Made by a program: the position numbers and the translations under genes. DNA of 64,000 nucleotides from Phyllobacterium chamaecytisi (GTDB taxonomy: Bacteria; Pseudomonadota; Alphaproteobacteria; Rhizobiales; Rhizobiaceae), in assembly GCF_020164455.1 (NCBI RefSeq), contig NZ_JAIQWW010000005.1:1-64000 (forward strand), written 5' to 3'. Within the stretch, counting starts at the first letter, position 1. The number at the start of each line of letters is the position of its first letter. Positions 56,969-64,000 of the stretch are shown here, piece by piece. Under the pieces are notes generated by a model. That model worked only from the letters and a program-made list of their open reading frames with translations, made no database searches and had not been told where the DNA came from.

Positions 56969-58128
56969 GAGGAGGCCTGCAGGCGTTTGTCGCCATAAAA
57001 GCCAACGCCAAACTCGTTCTCGATTGACCGGCGCGGGGCACGCGCATTTCCGCCAAGACCAAGTTCTGGAAACAGAAGTTCCGCAACACGGTAGGCTTCT
57101 TCCAGATGCGGATAGCCCGAACCGATCACCGTATCGATGCCAACCGCCTGATATTCGCGAATCCGCGTTGCGATGCTTTGCGGCGATCCGACAAGTGCTG
57201 TGCCTGCACCGCCACGTACGAGGCCAACGCCCGCCCAAAGGTTGGGACCGACAACGAGTTTGTCGCGGCGTCCGCCATGCAGTTCCGCCATCCGGCGCTG
57301 CCCGACAGAATCCATTTCCTTCAGGAACCGCGCCTGCGCGACTTCGATTTGCTCATCGGTGATCCTGCTTATCAGCCTGTCCGCTGCGGCCCAGGCTTCA
57401 TCTTCAGTTTCGCGAACGATGAAATGCAGGCGAATGCCAAAGCGCAGCTTGCGGCCTTTGCGAGCCGCCTTTGCACGTGCACGCTCGATCTTTTCGGCTA
57501 CCTGCTCCACTGGCTCGCCCCACGTCAGGTACATGTCGACCTGTTCCGCCGCAAGGTCTTGTCCCGCATCGGATGAACCGCCGAAATAGAGCGGTGCGCG
57601 TTCCTGTACCGGCAGGAGGTCAAGCCTACCCCCTTCTACCCGATAATGTTTGCCGTCAAAGTCGACCGTTTTGCCGGAGACAAGATCGCGCCAGATCTTC
57701 AGGAATTCCGCGGCTTGTTCATAGCGCTGGTCATGCGGCAGGAAGACGCCGTCGCCAGCAAGTTCCTTGGGATTGCCGCCAACGACCACGTTCAGCAGCA
57801 GGCGCCCATTGCTCAGGCGGTCAAGTGCTGCCGTCTGCCGCGCAGCAAAAACCGGCGACGTCACACCCGGGCGCAGTGCCACCAGAAACTTCAACCGCTC
57901 CGTATGCGCGGCGAGCCCTGCTGCGGTGATCCAGGAATCTTCGCAGCTTTGTCCCGTTGGAAGTAACACACCCGGGAAGCCCAGCCGATCGACCGCTTGC
58001 GCAATCTCGCGGAGGTAATCATGTTCCGGCGGCCGCTGCTGCCGTTCCGAACCAAGATAGCTGCCATCGCCGTGCGTCGGGATGAACCAGAAGAAATCGA
58101 GCGGGGTGTTATTTACTGGCTGCGTCAT
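56965..58128 (-). CDS. ssuD: FMNH2-dependent alkanesulfonate monooxygenase
   Basis: The 387-residue bacterial luciferase-fold enzyme ([42 protein letters not shown]) releases sulfite and an aldehyde from alkanesulfonates for sulfur nutrition. Start 58128 has GGAG at good spacing. The flavin reductase SsuE is not encoded here and must be supplied elsewhere. It lies 20 bp after ssuA. Confidence 0.94.
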   Translation of the reverse strand: MTQPVNNTPLDFFWFIPTHGDGSYLGSERQQRPPEHDYLREIAQAVDRLGFPGVLLPTGQSCEDSWITAAGLAAHTERLKFLVALRPGVTSPVFAARQTAALDRLSNGRLLLNVVVGGNPKELAGDGVFLPHDQRYEQAAEFLKIWRDLVSGKTVDFDGKHYRVEGGRLDLLPVQERAPLYFGGSSDAGQDLAAEQVDMYLTWGEPVEQVAEKIERARAKAARKGRKLRFGIRLHFIVRETEDEAWAAADRLISRITDEQIEVAQARFLKEMDSVGQRRMAELHGGRRDKLVVGPNLWAGVGLVRGGAGTALVGSPQSIATRIREYQAVGIDTVIGSGYPHLEEAYRVAELLFPELGLGGNARAPRRSIENEFGVGFYGDKRLQASS

Positions 58129-58148
58129 ATCGCGACTCCGGTCCATAG

Positions 58149-59105
58149 TCAGTTGGTTGGTGCCGTCCATACGGCATCGGAAATCTTGATGGCATTGGGG
58201 ATGAGCTTCAGCTTGAAGAAACGGTCTGCGGTTTCCTGCTGATGCGCGATAATTGCCGGTGTAATCGGTTCGACGCTGAAAACAGAGCGGTTCGCCGCGA
58301 GGGTCTGCGCGTCGAGAGGCACACCGGTCACTTCATGCAGCGCTTCGGCCACCTTGTCCTTGTTGGCGTTGGCCCAATCAGCCGCGACCTTCAGCGCGCC
58401 GATTGTCTCCGTCACAACTTCTGGATGTGCCTTGGCAAAATCGCGATTGGCAATGAGATAGGTGTTGACGTTGAGAACGTCGCTGGTGCGGACGAGAATG
58501 CGCGGATTGTAGCGCGTCTCGGCAATAGCGAAGAACGGATCCCAGATTGCCCAGGCATCGATTTTATCGCTGGCAAACGCCGCAGCGGCATCGGCCGGAC
58601 TCAGGAAAACCGGCGTGATCTCATCGTAGCCCAATTTGGCTTTCGCCAATGCTGCGATGAGAAGATTGTGCGCGCTTGTCCCTTTGCCAACACCTACTTT
58701 CTTGCCCTTGAGGTCGGCAAGCGACTGGATGGACGAGCCGGGCTTGACGATGATGGCCTCGCCCTTGCCATTGGGCGCAAGAGCAGCGGCATAGGCAATC
58801 GCGGAACCTGCGGATTGTCCGAAAATCGGCGGCGCATCGCCGACCCAACCGACATCGATGCTGCCGACATTCAGCGCTTCAACGAGTGGCGGACCTGCGG
58901 TGAACTCGACCCATTTAACCGCAATACCCTGCGGTTCAAGTGCTTTTTCGATCACCTGCTGCTGGCGGGCGATTACAGGCAGACCTGTTTTCTGATACCC
59001 GATTTTCAGCTCTTTTAGAGGCTCAGCGGCCTGGGCGAATGTGGTGCCAAAAACAGCCGCAGCCAAAAGGGCCGCACCAAATGCTCTGCGTGTCAATCTG
59101 GACAT
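58149..59105 (-). CDS. ssuA: Aliphatic sulfonate-binding periplasmic protein
   Basis: The 318-residue binding protein carries a twin-arginine-like signal ([14 protein letters not shown]) with cleavage near AQA/AEP. The mature part ([29 protein letters not shown]) matches SsuA. The start at 59105 has a GAGGGA site. It is the first gene of the operon; the 176-bp gap upstream (59106-59281) should contain the sulfur-starvation promoter, not identified. Confidence 0.93.
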   Translation of the reverse strand: MSRLTRRAFGAALLAAAVFGTTFAQAAEPLKELKIGYQKTGLPVIARQQQVIEKALEPQGIAVKWVEFTAGPPLVEALNVGSIDVGWVGDAPPIFGQSAGSAIAYAAALAPNGKGEAIIVKPGSSIQSLADLKGKKVGVGKGTSAHNLLIAALAKAKLGYDEITPVFLSPADAAAAFASDKIDAWAIWDPFFAIAETRYNPRILVRTSDVLNVNTYLIANRDFAKAHPEVVTETIGALKVAADWANANKDKVAEALHEVTGVPLDAQTLAANRSVFSVEPITPAIIAHQQETADRFFKLKLIPNAIKISDAVWTAPTN

Positions 59106-59281
59106 TGGTCCCTCTTTGGATGCGGGCTTTATTGACAAAAAAGCCTTCCCGCCCGACCGGGAATTGATCCAATGCTAGTTAACTCGACCAATCTAATAGA
59201 GAAAAGAAATTTCGTAGAGTCTGGCGCGAAAGGATTAGTTTTCTGGCAAGTTCGTGAGAGCGCGCAAAGGCGAGAGCATTA

Positions 59282-60415
59282 TCATAATAAATCGTCATCA
59301 CCGAAATGGCCGTCTAGCCTCAATCCCTCAATGGATGTTGCGCCGTCCTGGCGGACTACGGTCATGGCACGCATACCGGTCCGAGCAGAAATTTCGTCCG
59401 CCAGCGCGCGCGAATGGGTCACGATCCACAACTGCGTGCGCTCCGCCGCCTGGCTGATCATGTCGGCAAGAGCCGGCAGCATCGACGGATGCAGACTGGT
59501 CTCCGGCTCATTCAGCGCAATCAGCCGCGGCAGCCGATAAGAAAGAAGCGCACCCGCGAGTGCCAGAAACCGTATCTGGCCGTCCGACAGCTCTTCCGGA
59601 CGAAACAGGCGCTGTGGAAATTCGGGAAGGCGCAGACCGAAAGTTGCAGTCTCTCCCGGAACCGGCACATCGAGGGTGGCACCCCCCAGCGCTTCGGCGA
59701 TGCAACGGTCGAGATCAACCGTATCTTCGCGGATATGCACCAGCGTCGCAAAGACAGCAGCAAGATTGCCCCCGTCTTCGTCCAGCATTGGTGCAGTGAT
59801 TGCCAATGTCGGCCGTCGAACGGGCGAATCACGGTCGGTGCGAAAGCCGTGATAGAAACGCCAACCAAGCAGCGTGGCGCGCAGATCGCCGATCTCGGGG
59901 TACCGCCCCGAGCTACCAAGGATCGCCAACCCCGTTTCGGAATCGAGAAGCTTGACTGGATGCTCGACGCGCCGGCCAGAATCATCCCTTGCAAACACCG
60001 CCGGCCCCTTGCGACCCATCATATCGACCGGCCTTCTACCGCTGTCGATCGTTAGAGTCTCTTCCTTAATCTGCGGCTCGAAGGCAAAACCCGCGGCTGC
60101 GGGCGGACGCAAACCGATCTCGACGGTATAATCCCCCCGAGTAGTCGTTCCTTCATCTTCAAACGAAGCGTTGAAAGCTATACGTACCGGACCGGTTCTG
60201 CGTCTCCCGGTCCACAGGGCGGACTGCATACCACCTTCGCGCGCAATCTCGTAAGAAAGCGTCCCTTCCGCCGAAGCCTTGACCAGTTGCATTGCCCGAT
60301 AGAGATTGGATTTGCCGACGCCGTTCTCGCCGACAAACAGTGCGAGCGGACCGATATCGAGCCGTATCGAACGCAACGACCGGTAGCCAGTCGCCGAAAG
60401 CGAAGTCAGGCGCAT
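59282..60415 (-). CDS. AAA/ABC-type ATPase, RecF-like, stand-alone
   Basis: The 377-residue protein has Walker A GENGVGKSN (residue 30 onward), an ABC-like signature (LSDGQIRFLAL), a Walker B-like ALNEPETSLHP in which Asn replaces the usual Asp of DEPE, and the switch His in VTHS. There is no TOPRIM or nuclease domain, unlike OLD nucleases. Family members are of unknown function, with DNA repair or defence often suggested. It starts 23 bp after lptE and could be cotranscribed with leuS-lptE. Confidence 0.82.
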   Translation of the reverse strand: MRLTSLSATGYRSLRSIRLDIGPLALFVGENGVGKSNLYRAMQLVKASAEGTLSYEIAREGGMQSALWTGRRRTGPVRIAFNASFEDEGTTTRGDYTVEIGLRPPAAAGFAFEPQIKEETLTIDSGRRPVDMMGRKGPAVFARDDSGRRVEHPVKLLDSETGLAILGSSGRYPEIGDLRATLLGWRFYHGFRTDRDSPVRRPTLAITAPMLDEDGGNLAAVFATLVHIREDTVDLDRCIAEALGGATLDVPVPGETATFGLRLPEFPQRLFRPEELSDGQIRFLALAGALLSYRLPRLIALNEPETSLHPSMLPALADMISQAAERTQLWIVTHSRALADEISARTGMRAMTVVRQDGATSIEGLRLDGHFGDDDLL

Positions 60416-60438
60416 TATCTACACCCCGACGTTTGTAT

Positions 60439-61017
60439 CTAAATTTTGGATAGATCCTGGGCGACAGTGAGATTGAGCGACTCGGCGAGCTCCCGCGCCG
60501 CACGATTGTTCGCGTCGCGCTGTGCTCTGAGTACGGCATAACGCTGCCTTGGCGCGTCGTAGTCCGCAGTGACTATGCGTGTTCCGCTACCAACAACCTT
60601 CCCGTCAGAGAGGCGCGTCAAGGTATAGGCGCCGGTCATGCGAATCGAACCAGCCGTCGGCTGGCCGGATTTGTCATTCGTTGCATTCTGCACGAGCAAC
60701 AACGACAAATCCCTTGAAGCGACACTCAGCGTCAGCGAATAGGCGGGACTGGCCGGTTGTCCTGCTCCGCCGGCAAACAGGAAAATCAAATTGTTGCGCA
60801 CTTCCTGCGTCACGCGGTCGCCGGGCTGGTTGATCGAGATGTTGGCGAGCTTCGAGCGTATATTGTCGTTAACGCTTCCAGTCACCGTAGGGCTCGGTGT
60901 CGAATACAGCGGCCTCACTTGGCATCCTCCGGCAATGAGGGCCATTCCAAGAACGCAGACCGATAACAACAGACGCCCGGAACGCGATCCCGGTTGAAAA
61001 CGATCAGGCAACGACAT
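60439..61017 (-). CDS. lptE: LptE-like LPS-assembly lipoprotein
   Basis: The 192-residue protein has a lipobox (LIAGGC) after a basic N-terminus and a domain typical of alphaproteobacterial LptE (CQVRPLYS, then [10 protein letters not shown] and [15 protein letters not shown]). It forms the plug complex with LptD that inserts LPS into the outer membrane. Start 61017 has GAGGA and overlaps the leuS stop by 14 nt. Confidence 0.9.
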   Translation of the reverse strand: MSLPDRFQPGSRSGRLLLSVCVLGMALIAGGCQVRPLYSTPSPTVTGSVNDNIRSKLANISINQPGDRVTQEVRNNLIFLFAGGAGQPASPAYSLTLSVASRDLSLLLVQNATNDKSGQPTAGSIRMTGAYTLTRLSDGKVVGSGTRIVTADYDAPRQRYAVLRAQRDANNRAARELAESLNLTVAQDLSKI

Positions 61018-63622
61018 TGATGATCCTCTGCGGTACAATAATGACTTTCTTTGGCGGATTACCATTCAACGCGGCCCTGACGAAATCAAGCGCGAGGGCA
61101 GCTTTTTCGACCGCCAATTGATCCGCATCTCTGGCAATTGTCAAATCACCACGCTTCTTGCCGTTGATCTGCACCGGCAACGTCACATCGTTCTCGACGA
61201 TCAGTGCCTCGTCATAGGTTGGCCATGGCTGATGTGCGATAAGATCCTTGCCGTTCAGCGCTTTCCAGCATTCTTCAGCCAGATGCGGCATCATCGGTCC
61301 AACCATCGCCAACAGCATATTGGTCGCTTCGCGGCACGCGGCGATCATCACCATGTCCGCTTCCCCGGCGGTGATTTTCTGCAGAGGTCCTGAAAGCACA
61401 TTCACCAGTTCGTACAGCCGGGCGACCGCTTTGTTGAAGGCGAGCTTTTCGATATCCTCGCCGACCAGCTTGACTGTCCGGTGTGCGGCCTTGGAAATTT
61501 GCAGCGCTTCACCTTCGAGAGCGGATGCAGGCTCGACAGCCTGCAATACTCCCGCTGCCTCCGAGATTAATCGCCACACGCGCTGCACGAAGCGGTGCGC
61601 GCCTTCGGCGCCTGCCTCCGTCCAGATCACATCGCGCTCGGGCGGCGAATCCGACAGCATGAACCAGCGCGCTGTATCGGCACCATAAGAAGCGATGATA
61701 TCGTCCGGATCGACCACATTCTTTTTGGACTTCGACATCTTCTCGATCGAACCGATCTCGATCTCTTCTCCGGTCTCGATCAGGATCGCACGGCGCTTGC
61801 CGTCACTCTCTTCGACCTTGACCTCCGCTGGCATAACCCAGCCGTCCTTGCCCTTGTAGGTCTCGTGCACGACCATGCCTTGGGTAAACAGGCCCTTGAA
61901 CGGCTCGCTGATATCCAGATGGCCCGCGACCTTCATTGCCCGCGTGAAAAACCGCGAATAGAGCAGATGCAGGATCGCATGCTCGATGCCACCGATATAT
62001 TGATCCACTGGCAGCCAGTGATTGGCGATCTTCGGATCGGTGGGTTCATTCTCCCAAGGCGCCGTGAATCGCGCAAAGTACCAGGACGAATCGACGAAAG
62101 TGTCCATCGTGTCGGTTTCACGACGCGCAGCCTTGCCGCACTGCGGACAGTTCACGTGTCGCCAGGTCGGGTGACGGTCAAGTGGATTGCCGGGGCGGTC
62201 GAATTCGACATCGTCCGGCAGCTTGACTGGCAGATCGGCCTTCGGCACAGGAACGACACCGCAATCGTCACAATGGATCATCGGGATCGGGCAGCCCCAA
62301 TAGCGTTGGCGCGAAATGCCCCAGTCGCGCAGACGGAAGTTGACCTTCCGTTCACCTTGCGGCCGATTGCCGATCGTCTGCTTTTCCAGCTGGTTCGCCA
62401 CCTGCTCGAATGCCGCGGCAGGTGTCATGCCATCGAGGAACTGCGAATTGATCATCACCCCGTCATCGACATAGGCCGTTTCAGTGATCTGGAACGTCGC
62501 CGCATCCGCGTCCTTCGGCATGACCACAGGGACTACGGGCAAGCCATATTTGTTGGCAAAGTCCAAATCGCGCTGATCGCCCGACGGGCAGCCGAAGATC
62601 GCGCCCGTGCCGTAGTCCATCAAGACAAAATTTGCGACGTAAACCGGCAGCTTCCAGTTCGGATCGAACGGATGCTCGACGCGCAGACCGGTGTCGAAGC
62701 CCTTCTTCTCAGCCGTCTCCAGCGCAACAACGGACGTGCCGGCCTGGCGGCATTCCTCGTTGAACTTCGCCAGCGCTGCATTGGTTTCCGCGGCCTTCTT
62801 CGCCAACGGATGGTCTGCCGCGATCGCGATAAACGACGCACCGAACAGCGTATCCGGACGTGTCGTATAAACCTCGATCTCGTTCTCGCCGCCGGCGTGC
62901 GACTTATCATCCAGCGCCCAGCGGATCAGCATGCCTTCGGACTTGCCGATCCAGTTGCGCTGCATCAGCCGCACCTTATCAGGCCATTGGTCGAGATCGT
63001 CCAGCGCGCTCAGCAATTCCTCATTGAAATCGGTGATCTTGAAGAACCATTGCGTTAGCTCACGCTGTTCGACCAGCGCGCCGGAGCGCCAGCCGCGGCC
63101 ATCGATCACCTGTTCATTGGCAAGAACGGTCATGTCCTCCGGATCCCAGTTGACCTTGGAGGATTTGCGCGTCACCAGCCCCTTTTCGACGAAGTCGAGG
63201 AACAGCATCTGCTGGCGATGATAATATTCGACATCGCAGGTTGCGAACTCGCGCGACCAGTCGAGTGACAGCCCCATGGATTTGAGCTGGCTGCGCATGG
63301 TTTCGATGTTCTGATAGGTCCAGGTCTTCGGGTGAACCTTGTTCTGCATCGCAGCGTTTTCCGCCGGCATGCCGAATGCGTCCCATCCCATCGGGTGCAG
63401 TACGTTGAATCCCTTGGCTCGCTTGTAGCGTGCAACGACATCGCCCATGGCATAATTGCGCACATGGCCCATGTGAATGCGGCCCGAAGGATAGGGGAAC
63501 ATCTCGAGCACGTAGTACGGGTCACGCGGATCGTCATTCGGCGTTTCGAAAAGTTTGGCGTCGTCCCAAACCTTCTGCCAATGCTTTTCGGCTACACGGG
63601 GATTGTATCGTTCGGTTGCCAT
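61004..63622 (-). CDS. leuS: Leucyl-tRNA synthetase
   Basis: The 872-residue class I synthetase has the HIGH-type motif HMGH in [14 protein letters not shown], the CP1 editing domain in the middle, paired zinc-binding Cys motifs (HCDDCG and CPQCG) and KMSKS ([13 protein letters not shown]). It charges tRNA-Leu. No amino-acid-responsive leader is evident in the 283-bp upstream gap, which contains repeat copy B. Confidence 0.97.
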   Translation of the reverse strand: MATERYNPRVAEKHWQKVWDDAKLFETPNDDPRDPYYVLEMFPYPSGRIHMGHVRNYAMGDVVARYKRAKGFNVLHPMGWDAFGMPAENAAMQNKVHPKTWTYQNIETMRSQLKSMGLSLDWSREFATCDVEYYHRQQMLFLDFVEKGLVTRKSSKVNWDPEDMTVLANEQVIDGRGWRSGALVEQRELTQWFFKITDFNEELLSALDDLDQWPDKVRLMQRNWIGKSEGMLIRWALDDKSHAGGENEIEVYTTRPDTLFGASFIAIAADHPLAKKAAETNAALAKFNEECRQAGTSVVALETAEKKGFDTGLRVEHPFDPNWKLPVYVANFVLMDYGTGAIFGCPSGDQRDLDFANKYGLPVVPVVMPKDADAATFQITETAYVDDGVMINSQFLDGMTPAAAFEQVANQLEKQTIGNRPQGERKVNFRLRDWGISRQRYWGCPIPMIHCDDCGVVPVPKADLPVKLPDDVEFDRPGNPLDRHPTWRHVNCPQCGKAARRETDTMDTFVDSSWYFARFTAPWENEPTDPKIANHWLPVDQYIGGIEHAILHLLYSRFFTRAMKVAGHLDISEPFKGLFTQGMVVHETYKGKDGWVMPAEVKVEESDGKRRAILIETGEEIEIGSIEKMSKSKKNVVDPDDIIASYGADTARWFMLSDSPPERDVIWTEAGAEGAHRFVQRVWRLISEAAGVLQAVEPASALEGEALQISKAAHRTVKLVGEDIEKLAFNKAVARLYELVNVLSGPLQKITAGEADMVMIAACREATNMLLAMVGPMMPHLAEECWKALNGKDLIAHQPWPTYDEALIVENDVTLPVQINGKKRGDLTIARDADQLAVEKAALALDFVRAALNGNPPKKVIIVPQRIINVVA

Positions 63623-63677
63623 GAACGGGATTCTCTTGCAAAGGATACTGGATTAGGGTGCGTCGAAGTTCAAGTCA

Positions 63678-63781
63678 GGGTGAGCCGAAAATGGTAATTT
63701 TCGAGAACCGGAACGGAGTGAACTTTTGGTTCATGAGTACCGGAAGCGCAGAAAAGTACCATTTGCAGGCCACCATGGCGT
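63678..63781. repeat. Imperfect palindromic intergenic repeat, copy B (about 104 bp)
   Basis: The same element as at 52267-52370, in the same orientation. The left stem CGAAAAT/ATTTTCG is unchanged. In the central stem TGAAC/GTTCA replaces CGTAC/GTACG, with two compensated base-pair changes, so pairing is kept. It lies between leuS and the YggS-type gene, which are divergent. Confidence 0.8.
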
Positions 63782-63905
63782 GAATCTCGACACACCCTAG
63801 TGTTGCGGGACCTTCACCACGTATTGGTGGGACCGTCAACCATTTGAAGCTGAAGGAACCCGCGAAAACCGGGCTCGTGTATCATAAATAGGACTCAACT
63901 GCGCC

Positions 63906-64000
63906 ATGCCCAATGCCGTTGAACAACTTTTTGCCGTTCAAAGCGAAATTCGCAAGGCCGAAGCCGAGGCCAACCGTTCAGAAGGTTCGGTGACATTGGT
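63906..64000 (+). CDS. YggS/PLPBP-family pyridoxal phosphate protein, N-terminal fragment
   Basis: The window ends 31 codons into this frame (MPNAVEQLFAVQSEIRKAEA, ending VTLV). The helical start and the SVTLV strand are typical of YggS-type pyridoxal-phosphate homeostasis proteins, and this gene is commonly next to leuS in related bacteria. No strong ribosome site is seen. The call rests on a short segment. Confidence 0.6.
   Translation, partial: MPNAVEQLFAVQSEIRKAEAEANRSEGSVTL

Noticed and set aside
61595-63058. Long + strand open frame (487 codons) inside leuS
   Set aside because: Shadow of the leucyl-tRNA synthetase gene, which carries all class I motifs on the other strand.
63855-63879. 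GGAAC-N16-CGTG before the YggS-type gene
   Set aside because: The invariant last T of the -10 element is missing and the target is a housekeeping gene.
63623-63905. Possible leader attenuator or T-box for leuS
   Set aside because: The hairpins here belong to the dispersed repeat; no leader peptide with Leu codons or T-box sequence is visible.

Overview
The window reads as chromosome from an alphaproteobacterium of the Hyphomicrobiales, most like the Brucellaceae/Phyllobacteriaceae (Brucella/Ochrobactrum, Phyllobacterium and relatives). The evidence is a complete NepR/PhyR/EcfG general stress response locus, the imuA-imuB-dnaE2 SOS mutagenesis operon with an alphaproteobacterial LexA box, an F1 operon in the order atpHAGDC beside priA and a transaldolase-like gene, leuS-lptE, a CtrA-type box, and two copies of a palindromic repeat of about 104 bp. 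I see no rRNA, tRNA, CRISPR array, transposase or prophage.

Layout. 1-5.4 kb: the end of a secreted RTX-type protein and its HlyD adaptor, a galactose/arabinose 1-dehydrogenase, and two exported small or unknown proteins. 5.4-10.5 kb: small unknowns, an SDR, an M29 aminopeptidase, and a lysine 6-dehydrogenase-like gene divergent from an Lrp/AsnC regulator. 10.5-16 kb: the SOS mutasome. 16-27.8 kb: a stress island holding CsbD, AI-2E-type transporter, DUF3309, DUF883, holin-like and DUF1328 genes, two sensor kinases (HWE and CHASE3/HisKA_2), a Crp/Fnr regulator, a receiver protein with Glu in place of the phospho-acceptor Asp, and ecfG-nepR/phyR. Six perfect GGAAC-N16-CGTT sigma-EcfG promoters lie in the window, five of them in this island and one at 5.0 kb, all 26-53 nt from a start codon; two more sites differ at one base. 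27.8-34.8 kb: GT39 and GT2 glycosyltransferases, then envC-ctpA-polysaccharide deacetylase-rppH (cell envelope and division, CtrA box upstream). 35-44.6 kb: a sugar-uptake and catabolic cluster (ABC importer, FGGY kinase, cupin phosphoglucose isomerase-like enzyme, shikimate dehydrogenase-like enzyme, RpiR regulator) whose substrate I cannot name. 44.6-46.2 kb: a diguanylate cyclase and a LssY_C protein. 46.4-51.6 kb: atpHAGDC. 51.8-55.3 kb: a membrane protein, repeat copy A, priA and a transaldolase-like gene. 55.4-59.1 kb: the ssuADCB sulfonate operon. 59.3-64 kb: an AAA ATPase, lptE, leuS, repeat copy B and the start of a YggS-type gene.

How it works together. EcfG is held by anti-sigma NepR until phosphorylated PhyR binds NepR. 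The promoter map shows what EcfG probably drives here: small envelope and stress proteins and one of the sensor kinases, so the circuit probably feeds back on itself. The carbohydrate cluster at 35-44.6 kb is the best candidate for an undescribed pathway. All boundaries and calls come from reading the sequence; no database search was possible.
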